Assembly (NCBI GenBank): GCA_905339255.1
Contig: CAJPFO010000085.1
Span: 30,823 to 94,822, forward strand
Length of the DNA stretch: 64,000 nt
From: Myxococcaceae bacterium
GTDB lineage: Bacteria; Myxococcota_A; UBA9160
Reading direction: 5' to 3'
In this document: positions 52,271 to 60,711 of the stretch, in pieces
How the letters are laid out: every line of letters starts with the position of its first letter
How positions within the stretch are numbered: the stretch's first letter is position 1
The notes under the pieces: model-generated
Told to the model about the DNA's origin: nothing
The model's database searches: none
Seen by the model: only the letters and a program-made list of their open reading frames with translations
Program-made: the position numbers and the translations under genes

Positions 52271-54010
52271 CTACGCGAGATCCTCGTAGTACGGAATCCG
52301 CACTCCCCCACCGTCGGGAGCGGCCTTTTCCGCGGCGGGCTTCGCGGCGCCGACCATCGCGCGCGTGATCGGTGCGATCACGCTCGGATCCGTCATCACG
52401 TTCACGCAGGCGGGCTTGCCACTCGCGAAGGCACGCTCGAGCGCCCCTGCGATCTCCGCCGGCTCCTCCACGTGCTCCGCATGACAGCCGAAGCCCGCTG
52501 CCGCGAGGTCGTAGCGCGTCGGCGCCAGATCCGTCACGACGCGGCGGTCGGGGCCGAAGAGGAGCTCCTGTCCGTGCGCCGACATCCCCCACTGACGGTC
52601 GTTGTTCACGACCGTCACGATCGGGAGCCCATGACGCACGAACGTGTCGAACTCGGCGAAATTGAGACCCACCGATCCGTCGCCGACGATGCAGAGCACC
52701 GCGCTCTCGGGGCGCGCGACCTTTGCCGCCAGGGCGAAGGGAAGCCCCGTTCCGAGGCAGCCCAGATACCCGTGCGAGAGCCAGCGCCCGGGTCCGTGCA
52801 CCTCGGCGACCATCTCCATCCAAGAAGCCGTCTCGCCCCCATCGGCGGCGACGATCGAATCTCGCGGCAGGACCTTCGCGATCTCGGCGACCAGCCGGTA
52901 CGGATGGATCGGCGCGCTCGTGCTCGCGAGCGCCTTCGCGAAGAGCAGCCGATGTCCCTCGCGCACCGCGCGGACGGCGTCCTGCCAGGCCTTGCGCTCG
53001 GCCCAACGACGCTCGCACGCCGCCGCGTCGAACGCGCGGAGCGCCTCGCGGCAATCGGCCACGATCCCGAGGTCGACCTCGCGATTGCGGCCGATCTCCT
53101 CGGCCGAGATGTCGACCTGGATGAGCTTCGCAGACGGGGGGATGAGCGGTCGCGCCGGATGCCCCGTGAACAGCCCGAGCCTCGCGCCGAGCACGAGCAC
53201 GACGTCGGCGCCGGCGGCGCCGCCCGCGAAGGCCAGATGCGGCAGGCCTCGCCCGCAGAGCGGATGGTCCGCAGGGATCATCCCGTGCGCCCTGCCGTTG
53301 GTGAAGACGGGGATCCCCGTCCGCTCGGCGAAGGCGACGAGCTCGGGCGCCGCGTCGGCGAAACGCGCTCCGCCTCCGACGACGATCGCCGGTCGCTCGG
53401 CCGCGTGCAGCCAGGCGATCGCCCGTTCGACCGAAGCGGGCGAGGGAGCCGGCGCCGCATCGGGAACGATCTTCTCGGGGATCCGTACCGCTCCGGAATC
53501 GGCGCGTGAAAAGAGAACGTCGATCGGGAGCTCGAGATAGACGGGGCCCGGACGCCCCGAGCGCGCGATGCGGAGCGCCTGGGCGAGAAGATCGGGGATG
53601 CGATGCGTGTGCGTCGCGCGATGCGCCCACTTCGTGATCGGAGTGACGAGCGCGAGCTGGTCGAAGCCTCCCTGGAGCGGCAGGCATTCGGCGTCGCGTA
53701 GCGGGGCCGCGCCCCCGACGAAGAGTGTCGGCACGCAGTCGAGCCACGCGTTCGTGATCGCAGTCACGCAATCCGTCAAGCCCGGCCCCGCCGTCACGAT
53801 CGCGACGCCCGTCTCGCCCGTGACGCGCGCCCATCCGTCGGCCGCATGCCCGGCTGCCTGTTCGTGACGCGTGTCGACGAGTCGGATCCCGGCGTCGAGC
53901 GCCGCCTGGTAGATCGCGTCGAGGTGACCTCCGTGCAAGGTGAAGAGCGTACGGATCCCCGCGCGCTCGAGCGTCCGAACGAAGAGCGCACCTCCGTCGA
54001 GGCTGGCCAT
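52271..54010 (-). CDS. ThDP-dependent enzyme, acetolactate synthase/2-hydroxyacyl-CoA lyase-like
   Basis: A 579-residue thiamine diphosphate enzyme. The activating Glu is in RLVDTRHEQAAGHAADGWAR; the middle domain binds a nucleotide-like group; the cofactor motif is VGDGSVGLNFAEF ... VVNND (GDG-x26-NN type). It belongs to the acetolactate synthase/oxalyl-CoA decarboxylase/2-hydroxyacyl-CoA lyase family; which reaction it performs cannot be decided, though the lyase (alpha-oxidation of branched acids) would suit the region's lipid theme. GGAGATGCC ATG fixes the start. It is divergent from the symporter. Confidence 0.85.
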   Translation of the reverse strand: MASLDGGALFVRTLERAGIRTLFTLHGGHLDAIYQAALDAGIRLVDTRHEQAAGHAADGWARVTGETGVAIVTAGPGLTDCVTAITNAWLDCVPTLFVGGAAPLRDAECLPLQGGFDQLALVTPITKWAHRATHTHRIPDLLAQALRIARSGRPGPVYLELPIDVLFSRADSGAVRIPEKIVPDAAPAPSPASVERAIAWLHAAERPAIVVGGGARFADAAPELVAFAERTGIPVFTNGRAHGMIPADHPLCGRGLPHLAFAGGAAGADVVLVLGARLGLFTGHPARPLIPPSAKLIQVDISAEEIGRNREVDLGIVADCREALRAFDAAACERRWAERKAWQDAVRAVREGHRLLFAKALASTSAPIHPYRLVAEIAKVLPRDSIVAADGGETASWMEMVAEVHGPGRWLSHGYLGCLGTGLPFALAAKVARPESAVLCIVGDGSVGLNFAEFDTFVRHGLPIVTVVNNDRQWGMSAHGQELLFGPDRRVVTDLAPTRYDLAAAGFGCHAEHVEEPAEIAGALERAFASGKPACVNVMTDPSVIAPITRAMVGAAKPAAEKAAPDGGGVRIPYYEDLA

Positions 54011-54143
54011 GGCATCTCCTCCGCATCACGAGCCGCCTTGCATCGAAGCGCGGGAAGCCTTCCGGACGACATGATGCGCGTCATACGCATCCGAATACGA
54101 GGCGGAGCGAAACCTCTCCGAATCGATACACTCGCTCGCAGCA

Positions 54144-56054
54144 GTGTCCCTTCTCGATGCGGCGATCATCGCGGCCTTCGTGGCCTACGCGATCGGATCG
54201 GGGCTTCGCGCGAGACGCCAGGCCTCGAAGAATCTCGAGGAGTACTTCCTCGCGGGTCGCAGCCTCTCGGGGACGAAGGCCGGGATCAGCATGGCCGCGA
54301 CGCAGTTCGCGGCCGATACGCCTCTGCTCGTCACGGGATTGATCGCCACGGCCGGTGTCTTCTCGCTCTGGCGGCTCTGGATCTACGCGCTGGCCTTCCT
54401 GCTCATGGGATTCGTTCTCGCAGCGAGCTGGCGGCGTGCAGGCGTGGTGACCGATGCCGAGCTCACCGAGCTTCGCTACGCGGGGCGCCCCGCCGCATGC
54501 TTGCGCGCGATCAAGGCCGTCTACCTCGGGACGGTCTTCAACTGCGCCGTGCTCGCCATGGTGCTCTGGGCAACCAAGGAGATCGTCGAGCCCTTCCTGC
54601 TCTGGAACGAATGGCTTCCGGTGGGAGTCTTCGAGCCGGTTCGCCGCGGTGTAGAAGCGGTCGGCGTCCCCTTCGCTCGGGAGCGCGGGGCACTCGGCGA
54701 TCTGTGGACCCGCTCGACCAACAACGTGCTCTCGATCCTCGCGATCGTCGGCGTGACGTTTTTCTATTCGGCGACGGGGGGGCTGCGGAGCGTCGTTCGG
54801 ACGGACCTCGTGCAGTTCGCTCTCATGCTCGCGGGGACCGCGCTCTACGCCTTCGTGCTCGTCGACGCCGCGGGCGGCTTTGCGGGCATCGAACGGGGCC
54901 TCGAGGCGCTGCCACCGGGAGGCGCGCTTCCCTCGGCGAGCGAGATCCTGGCTTTCACTCCCGACGCCGCGTCCGGCGTCGGCACGGCGATCCTCGCGGT
55001 GATCGCGCTCCAATGGCTCGTCCAGATGAATGCCGACGGGACCGGTTATCTCGCGCAGCGGTCGATGGCGTGCCGAAGCGATGCGGACGCCCGGCGCGCT
55101 GCGGTGGTTTTCGTGACGGCGCAAATCCTGGTACGGAGCCTTCTCTGGCTGCCGATCGGTCTCGCGTTCCTCGTGCTCTTTCCGCCCGATCCCGCGCTCA
55201 GCGGCGATGCACTGCGCGCGGACCGCGAAGCCACCTACGTGCAGGGAATGAAGGAGATGCTCCCACCGGGCCTCCTCGGTCTGCTCCTCGCAGCGATGCT
55301 CGCGGCACTCGGATCGACGCTCGACACGCACCTCAACTGGGGCGCGTCTTACTGGGCGAACGATCTCTACGGGCGCTTCTGGTGTCGGGCGCGCGGGCGC
55401 GAGCCCTCGGATCGTTCGCTGGTGCGCGTGGCACGCATCTCGACCGGCGCAATCCTGCTGCTCGCGCTCGGGGTGATGACCCGGCTCGGCTCGATCCAGA
55501 CGGCATGGCAGGTGACGCTGCTGTTCGGAGCGGGTCTCGGAGTGGTACTCGTGCTGCGCTGGATCTGGTGGCGGATCAACGCCTGGAGCGAGATCTCGGC
55601 CGTCTTCACCTCGCTCGTCACCGCACCGCTTCTCCTCGCCTTGCTCCCGGCCGAGAGCGAGGCGGTTCGCTTGCTTCTCGTCGCGGGAGCGTCGACGACG
55701 GCAGCGGTCGGCGCCGCCGTGCTGGCAGGCCCCGAGCCACTCGAACGACTGGTCGCCTTCTACGGCCGCGCGCGACCGCCCGGGTTCTGGGGGCCGGTCG
55801 CGAAAGCCGCCGGGGGGGATGCGTCGAGCGATCGAAGTCGCCTGTTGCGAGGCCTCGCCGCCGTCGGGCTCGCAGCCTTCTCGATCTTCTGCCTGCTCGT
55901 TGGCGTCGGGAGCTGGCTCATCTCGAGCCCGCCGCCCGACCTCGTTCCCGATCGAGCCCTCTGGATCAGCCTGCTCCTCGGGCTCGGCCTCGGTCTCGTT
56001 CCCCTCTGGTGGCGACTCGGAATGCCGGGTGCCGGCGGCAGGGCGAGCGCTTGA
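54144..56054 (+). CDS. sodium:solute symporter (SSS) family transporter
   Basis: A 636-residue transporter with about 14 membrane segments. Recognisable parts are EEYFLAGRSLSGTKAGISM at the N-terminus, FFYSATGGLRSVVRTDLVQF (the family's conserved TGG loop) and NWGASYWANDLYGRFW. It takes up a solute, often an organic acid, sugar or amino acid, with sodium; the substrate is unknown. The start is GTG at 54144. It stands divergent from the ThDP enzyme and just upstream of a TetR operon, so substrate import for either is conceivable. Confidence 0.9.
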   Translation: MSLLDAAIIAAFVAYAIGSGLRARRQASKNLEEYFLAGRSLSGTKAGISMAATQFAADTPLLVTGLIATAGVFSLWRLWIYALAFLLMGFVLAASWRRAGVVTDAELTELRYAGRPAACLRAIKAVYLGTVFNCAVLAMVLWATKEIVEPFLLWNEWLPVGVFEPVRRGVEAVGVPFARERGALGDLWTRSTNNVLSILAIVGVTFFYSATGGLRSVVRTDLVQFALMLAGTALYAFVLVDAAGGFAGIERGLEALPPGGALPSASEILAFTPDAASGVGTAILAVIALQWLVQMNADGTGYLAQRSMACRSDADARRAAVVFVTAQILVRSLLWLPIGLAFLVLFPPDPALSGDALRADREATYVQGMKEMLPPGLLGLLLAAMLAALGSTLDTHLNWGASYWANDLYGRFWCRARGREPSDRSLVRVARISTGAILLLALGVMTRLGSIQTAWQVTLLFGAGLGVVLVLRWIWWRINAWSEISAVFTSLVTAPLLLALLPAESEAVRLLLVAGASTTAAVGAAVLAGPEPLERLVAFYGRARPPGFWGPVAKAAGGDASSDRSRLLRGLAAVGLAAFSIFCLLVGVGSWLISSPPPDLVPDRALWISLLLGLGLGLVPLWWRLGMPGAGGRASA

Positions 56055-56091
56055 CTTTCTCGAACGCGTTTGTGATAAAGGAACGCGTTCC
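56051..56091 (+). promoter_or_regulatory. promoter and twin operator of the TetR operon
   Basis: TTGACT (56051-56056) and GATAAA (56074-56079) are 17 bp apart. GAACGCGTT occurs twice, at 56062-56070 inside the spacer and at 56081-56089 just after the -10, the second as the perfect palindrome GGAACGCGTTCC (56080-56091). Occupation of either site would block polymerase. Confidence 0.65.
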
Positions 56092-56114
56092 GAAAACCCT
56101 CCCCGGAGCCTCCC

Positions 56115-56798
56115 GTGTCGGCAGCCGGCAGCGAAAGCCAGACCCCCACGCCGAGGCTCCCCGGGCGCCCGCGACTTTCCGACGCGCAGGAGGAGGCGAT
56201 CCGCGCCGACCTCGTTGCGGTGGCTCGCGAGCTCTTCGCGACCGAGGGCTACCAGAGCGTCTCGATGCGGCGCATCGCCGAGCGCGCGGGCTGCGCCGCA
56301 CCGAGTCTCTATCGCTACTTCGCGAGCAAATGGGAGCTTCTGCGCTTCGTCTGGAACGACGTGCTCGAGGATGCCTTCGTCGCCTGCGACCGCGCGGTGG
56401 TCGGGGTCGACGATCCGCTCGAGCATCTCCGCGCGTATCTGCTCGCCTATGGCCGCCATTGGCTCGCGAACCCCGAACTCTACTCGGTGATCTTCACGAT
56501 CCAGGATCGCCTCCTCGCGCGCGGCGATCGTTACTTCGTCGAGTGGCCCGGGGCCATCGAGCGATTCGCTCACCTCGCCGTCCTCGTACGGCGCTGCATG
56601 GATGCCGGGCGTATCGCGCGCTCCGATGCAGAGCTCGTGGCGAAGGCTTGCTTCTGCACGCTCCAGGGACTGGTCGGAACGACCATCACGATCCCGGAGC
56701 TTCCTTGGGGAAGCCGTGACGCGGTCCTCGAATGTGGCGTCGACCTCCTGTTCCGGGGCCTCGTCTGCGAGGCCGGCACGAACCGCGGGAAAGGATGA
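56115..56798 (+). CDS. TetR-family regulator
   Basis: A 227-residue repressor. The DNA-binding part contains DLVAVARELFATEGYQSVSMR with helix-turn-helix IAERAGCAAPSLYRYFASKWEL; the ligand domain has a Tyr/Asp-rich helix. The GTG at 56115 has GGAG six bases upstream. The stop overlaps the next ATG, so it leads a transcript with the Tat lipoprotein and GMC oxidoreductase. The promoter just upstream carries two copies of a palindrome, the expected autoregulatory operator. Confidence 0.9.
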   Translation: MSAAGSESQTPTPRLPGRPRLSDAQEEAIRADLVAVARELFATEGYQSVSMRRIAERAGCAAPSLYRYFASKWELLRFVWNDVLEDAFVACDRAVVGVDDPLEHLRAYLLAYGRHWLANPELYSVIFTIQDRLLARGDRYFVEWPGAIERFAHLAVLVRRCMDAGRIARSDAELVAKACFCTLQGLVGTTITIPELPWGSRDAVLECGVDLLFRGLVCEAGTNRGKG

Positions 56799-57373
56799 AC
56801 GTGAGTCGATCGCAAGCGAAGCCCCTTCTCGCCGGGCATCCGATCACCCGGCGCGGCTTCTTGGCCCGCTCGGCCGCGCTCGGCGCCGCGCTCGGAGCGG
56901 GTTCGCTCGCCTGCGGCACGGGCGAGCAGGACTACGCCGCGCTTCTTTCGCCCGGAGAACGACCGAAGCAGCTCGGCGTTCGCGAGTACGTCGTGCTGCG
57001 CGAGGTCGCCGATCGCCTGGTTCCTGCCGAGGGAGAGAAGCCTGGCGCGCTCGCGCTCGGCGTTCCGGCGCGGGTCGACGGAGAGCTCGCCTTCCACGGG
57101 CCGAAGCTCCGCGACGATTTAGAGGCTGCGCTCCAGCTCGTCGAATGGTGGCCGCTTCTCTCGAAGGGCTCGCGTTTTTCGAGGCTCGATCCGAGTGCGC
57201 AGGACGCCGTCCTCGCCGACATGGCTTCGAGCCGGCTCGCGGCGCGCCGGACCGCCTTCCAGGGGCTCAAGTTCGTGACGGTCTTCTTCACCTACACGCA
57301 GGAGCCGACCTGGCCGGCGATCGGCTACGACGGACCCTGGGTGCCGCGGAAGCGTCCCGCGGCGCTCGCCTGA
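56795..57373 (+). CDS. Tat-exported gluconate 2-dehydrogenase subunit 3-like lipoprotein
   Basis: A 192-residue protein. The Tat motif ITRRGFLARS leads to a hydrophobic stretch and the lipobox SLACG, so it is a Tat-dependent lipoprotein. The mature part contains YVVLREVADRLVPAEG and GLKFVTVFFTYTQEPTW, typical of the gluconate 2-dehydrogenase subunit 3 family, the small partner of membrane-bound GMC-type dehydrogenases. It lies between TetR and the GMC oxidoreductase with 4-bp and 15-bp joints, which fits a small/large subunit pair. Confidence 0.88.
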   Translation: MNVSRSQAKPLLAGHPITRRGFLARSAALGAALGAGSLACGTGEQDYAALLSPGERPKQLGVREYVVLREVADRLVPAEGEKPGALALGVPARVDGELAFHGPKLRDDLEAALQLVEWWPLLSKGSRFSRLDPSAQDAVLADMASSRLAARRTAFQGLKFVTVFFTYTQEPTWPAIGYDGPWVPRKRPAALA

Positions 57374-57388
57374 GCTGCGGAGGAAGCG

Positions 57389-58969
57389 ATGGGCGTGATC
57401 GAAGGAAGCGACTTCTCGGCCGATCGACGCGAGCAGGCCGACGTGCTCGTGATCGGCTCGGGCGCCGGCGGGGCGACCGTCGCGATGCGGATGGCCGAGG
57501 CCGGAAAGCGCGTCATCGTCCTCGAGCGGGGCGGCTACTACACGGGGCTCATCGATCCGCTCGATCCGGGGCGCCCAGGCCGAGGCGAGCTCGACCAGCG
57601 CGAGGACGACATGCTCGCGCGGATCGACGGCGATCGCGGGCTCGGCACGACCGGCGACGGCCAGGTTGCGCTCACCTACGGAAACTGCGTCGGAGGAGCC
57701 ACCGTCCACTACTGGGCCGACAGCTATCGCACGCCCGCCGACCGTCTCGCGCTCTGGGAGAGCCGCTACGGAGTCGAGGGGCACGGCGAAGACGAGCTTC
57801 GCCCGCACTTCGAGCGGATCGAGGCCGATCTCGGCATCCATCCCGCTCCGGATTCGTATCTGAACGGCTGCAACCGCCTCTTCAAGCGCGGCAGCGAGGC
57901 GCTCGGTTGGCTCGGAGAGCCCGTTCCGCAGGCTCGTCGCGGCTGCGTGAAGAGCGGCTACTGCATGCAGGGCTGCTCGTACAACGCGAAGCAGAGCATG
58001 CTCGTGACCTACGTCCCGCGCGCCGTTCGCGCGGGGGCCCTCGTTTTCGCCGACGCCCGCGTCGAGAAGATCCTCGCCGAGAACGGACGCGCGACGGGAG
58101 CCGTCGCCGTCGTGATCGATCGCGACACCCAGCAGCCGACGTCACGGCGGATCGAGGTGCGCGCGAAGATCGTGGTCGTCGCCGCCGGAGGTTACGGATC
58201 GGCTCCGCTCCTGCTCCGCTCGGGGCTCGCCAACGCGAACGGGCAGGTCGGAAAACACCTGCGCGCGAATCCGTGTTCGATGGTCTTCGGCCTCTTCGAC
58301 GAAGACGTCGTCATGTGGCGCGGCATTCCTGCCGGCTACGGCTGCATGGAATGGAGGCTCGCCCGCGACGAAAAGGGGCGTTATCGCGAAGGCGGCTACC
58401 TGCTCATGCCGAACCAGCTCGGCCCCGGCGCGCTCGCGGCGTTCCTCCCGGGCTTCGGCGCGGAGCACCGGCGCCTCATGGAGTCGATGCCGAGGCTCGC
58501 GAGCACGATCGCTTGGATCGACGACGAGGAGGAGGGTGAGATCACGCTCGCGCGCGACGGTTCGGCCGAGTACGCGCTCCCCGTGATCGGGCGCAACGCG
58601 CTCATGCTGCGCGATTCGATCAAGAAGGGGGCGCAGGTCCTGCTCGCCGCCGGAGCGCGAGAAGTCTTCTTGGCGGATCAGGTCGGAACGCGGATCCGCG
58701 ACGAGAAGGATCTTGCGAAGATCGATTCGGTCGAGATCGGCCCCGGAGCGATGAGCTTCGCGGCGCCGCATCCGGCCGGGGGTTGTCGCATGGGCCGCGA
58801 TCCCGCGACGTCGGTGGTCGGGAGCAGCGGCGAGACGCACGAGGTCGAGAATCTCTACGTCGCCGATCCGAGCGTCTTCCCGACTGCCGTCTCGGTCGAT
58901 CCTTCCGAGACGATCCTCGCCTTCTCGCACCTGCTCTCGGATCGGCTGCTCGAGAAGGGAGTGGTCTAG
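57389..58969 (+). CDS. GMC-family oxidoreductase
   Basis: A 526-residue FAD enzyme. The N-terminal dinucleotide motif is VLVIGSGAGGATVAMRMAEAGKRVIVLERGG; GNCVGGATVHYWADSYRTP is the GMC signature; the C-terminal domain ends FAAPHPAGGCRMGRD, with the catalytic His, and SVDPSETILAFSHL. It oxidises alcohols of sugars, sterols or aliphatics to carbonyls. With the small subunit upstream it should form a periplasmic-facing dehydrogenase; this protein lacks its own signal, so co-export on the Tat lipoprotein is likely (inference). The region around SGYCMQGCSYNAKQSML suggests a bound metal or disulfide. Confidence 0.92.
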   Translation: MGVIEGSDFSADRREQADVLVIGSGAGGATVAMRMAEAGKRVIVLERGGYYTGLIDPLDPGRPGRGELDQREDDMLARIDGDRGLGTTGDGQVALTYGNCVGGATVHYWADSYRTPADRLALWESRYGVEGHGEDELRPHFERIEADLGIHPAPDSYLNGCNRLFKRGSEALGWLGEPVPQARRGCVKSGYCMQGCSYNAKQSMLVTYVPRAVRAGALVFADARVEKILAENGRATGAVAVVIDRDTQQPTSRRIEVRAKIVVVAAGGYGSAPLLLRSGLANANGQVGKHLRANPCSMVFGLFDEDVVMWRGIPAGYGCMEWRLARDEKGRYREGGYLLMPNQLGPGALAAFLPGFGAEHRRLMESMPRLASTIAWIDDEEEGEITLARDGSAEYALPVIGRNALMLRDSIKKGAQVLLAAGAREVFLADQVGTRIRDEKDLAKIDSVEIGPGAMSFAAPHPAGGCRMGRDPATSVVGSSGETHEVENLYVADPSVFPTAVSVDPSETILAFSHLLSDRLLEKGVV

Positions 58970-58974
58970 GAGAT

Positions 58975-58991
58975 CGATCCGTTTCGGATCG
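58975..58991. terminator. short perfect hairpin between convergent genes
   Basis: CGATCCG-TTT-CGGATCG forms a 7-bp stem with a three-base loop, six bases after the GMC stop and 16 before the opposite gene's stop. Confidence 0.6.
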
Positions 58992-59006
58992 TCCCCTCGT
59001 CATGCG

Positions 59007-59246
59007 CTACGCGCGCTTCGCCTCTTCGCTCGCCGAGGGGAGCCGCTTGGCGAGCGCTCGCGGGAAGTACTCGTCGCGAAGCTCCCAGGGGACTCCGAGC
59101 GCCGAGAGGATGCAGCGCTTCGTCGCCTGCCGACACGGACGTCCCTGCTCGACGGCGTGAATCGTCCGCGGAGAGATGCCGGCCTTTTCGGCGAGCTCGT
59201 CCTGTGTCCAGCCGAGGGCCTGACGAGCCGCGCGAATGCGATTCAT
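59007..59246 (-). CDS. XRE-family HTH regulator, small
   Basis: A 79-residue DNA-binding protein that is little more than a Cro/C1-type domain: WTQDELAEKAGISPRTIHAVEQGR is the helix-turn-helix pair, followed by TKRCILSALGVPWEL. The ATG at 59246 has GGGAGG upstream; the longer frame is rejected. Short XRE proteins of this kind often repress neighbouring or plasmid-type genes; no target is evident. It converges with the GMC gene. Confidence 0.85.
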   Translation of the reverse strand: MNRIRAARQALGWTQDELAEKAGISPRTIHAVEQGRPCRQATKRCILSALGVPWELRDEYFPRALAKRLPSASEEAKRA

Positions 59247-59420
59247 GGCGCCGTGCCTCCCTCTCTCCCTCTCGACTTGCGTCTGGATCCGTCCCGGCCC
59301 GCAATCCTTCCGGATGGCGGTCCCATCGACGGACCCCCATGGTAGCCCCCCGCGGCGGGCCCTTTCCACCGGAGACTGGCGCGCCCAGGAAATCGACCCG
59401 ACCCGTCCTGGGTGGGTCTC

Positions 59421-59918
59421 CTAGTGGACGGCGACGGGGAGCAGGTAGGTCTCGGAGGGCTCGAGCGGGAGCCCGCTGCGGGCTGGAACCCCCCCGTGCC
59501 CGGGGCGGATCCCGAAGTCCGAGGCGGGGGGCGCCTTGGCGAGGACGACCGCATTGAAGGGTTCGGCGCTCTCGGTCACGAAGGGCGGGGTGAGCAGGAA
59601 GACGGTCAAGAGGAGCGCGGCCGCCGTCGTGACGGCGCCTAGAGGATGGATCGGGAGCCGCTCGAACCAGGGCCCCGCGCGCTTTCGCGCGAGCCTCGCG
59701 AGAAGGCCGAGCCTTTGCTCGGCGGCCCGCGACGGCGTCGGGGGAAGCAGCGAGGCCGGGAGCCCGAGCAGCAGCTCGTCGATCGCAGCGTACTCGGCGA
59801 GGATCCTCGAACAGCGCGGGCAGTCCGCGGCGTGCCGGCGGACCTCCGCGTCGAGCGCTTCGGAGAGGGTTCCGTCGTGGAGCGACGCCAGGTGACGACG
59901 GGCGCGTAGATGCCTCAT
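59421..59918 (-). CDS. zinc-finger anti-sigma factor
   Basis: A 165-residue anti-sigma factor. The N-terminal ZAS motif is EVRRHAADCPRCSRI (H-x3-C-x2-C), a single membrane helix follows at about residues 98-118 (VTTAAALLLTVFLLTPPF), and the periplasmic tail is short and Pro-rich. It should hold the adjacent ECF sigma factor at the membrane. Its ATG overlaps the sigma stop by 4 bp, the standard arrangement. Confidence 0.85.
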   Translation of the reverse strand: MRHLRARRHLASLHDGTLSEALDAEVRRHAADCPRCSRILAEYAAIDELLLGLPASLLPPTPSRAAEQRLGLLARLARKRAGPWFERLPIHPLGAVTTAAALLLTVFLLTPPFVTESAEPFNAVVLAKAPPASDFGIRPGHGGVPARSGLPLEPSETYLLPVAVH

Positions 59919-60523
59919 CGACCCCCCAGGCGGAGATCCCGGAGCATCGGCCCGAGGGCTTCGCGGAGTTCCTCGCGGCCGCGGCGGAGCCAGGTTCCGA
60001 CGGTGGCGAGCGGGACACCCTCGCGCTCGGCGATCTCGCTGTTGGTGAGATCCCAGACGATCCGCAGCGCGAGGGCGCGGCGGTGCTGGGGCTTTACGCG
60101 CAGCAGCGCCCTCGCGACTCCGCCGAGGATCTCGGATTCGAGGACGCGCGCCTCCGGGCCGGCGGTCTGGTCGAGCTCCGCGAAGAGCGCCCGCTCGAGC
60201 GCCTCGGCGTCGGCGGCCTCGCGCCTGCGTCGCGCGCGCAGCACGTTGAGGGCGCCATTCCACGCCGCGCGGTAGAGGTAGGTCCAAAGGCTCGCCTGGC
60301 CCTGGAACTCGACGCGAGGCAGCGCGAGGAAAATCCGCTGGACCACGTCCTCGGCATCGGCGCGCTCCCCGAGGATGCGGAGCGCGACGGCCTCGAGCCG
60401 CGGCCGGTAGCGCCGATGGAGCTCGGCGAGCGCCTCGTGACTTCCCGAGAGCCAGAGCGCATCGACCTCGGCATCCGCCAGCGCGTGCATGGGCCGGCCT
60501 TCCGCGATGGGCGGCATCGCCAC
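59915..60523 (-). CDS. ECF sigma factor
   Basis: A 202-residue sigma-70-family factor of the extracytoplasmic-function type. Region 2 is LHRRYRPRLEAVALRILGER and DAEDVVQRIFLALP; region 4 is LRVKPQHRRALALRIVWDLT with helix-turn-helix NSEIAEREGVPLATVGTWL. A GTG (60523) or ATG (60517) may start it; both leave a short unstructured N-tail. It is co-transcribed with the anti-sigma gene and divergent from the PDZ gene, a likely target. Confidence 0.9.
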   Translation of the reverse strand: MAMPPIAEGRPMHALADAEVDALWLSGSHEALAELHRRYRPRLEAVALRILGERADAEDVVQRIFLALPRVEFQGQASLWTYLYRAAWNGALNVLRARRRREAADAEALERALFAELDQTAGPEARVLESEILGGVARALLRVKPQHRRALALRIVWDLTNSEIAEREGVPLATVGTWLRRGREELREALGPMLRDLRLGGR

Positions 60524-60585
60524 GACATTCCCCCGCCTCGGTCCCCGAGGATGGGACGCCGGGCGTCTGCTCCCGGATTCACCTC

Positions 60586-60598
60586 CCCAGAATCTGGG
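60586..60598. repeat. 13-bp inverted repeat in the sigma/PDZ intergenic region
   Basis: CCCAGA-A-TCTGGG lies in the 188-bp gap between the divergent sigma factor and PDZ gene. Could be a regulator site or small hairpin. No convincing ECF promoter was found here. Confidence 0.35.
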
Positions 60599-60711
60599 AA
60601 CCGGCGTCCGAGTCTAACCTCGGATGAGGGGTCGGAGGGGAGATTTCCGACCGCGCCGCGTACCGCCCCAACCGGGCGCGGAGTTAGCCTTTCGGGGAGA
60701 GGAGCGCGTCG

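Noticed and set aside
54023..54038. TGGCATCTCCTCCGCA as a sigma-54 promoter before the symporter
   Set aside because: The -12 box is CCGC, and the match overlaps the ribosome site of the opposite gene; likely chance.
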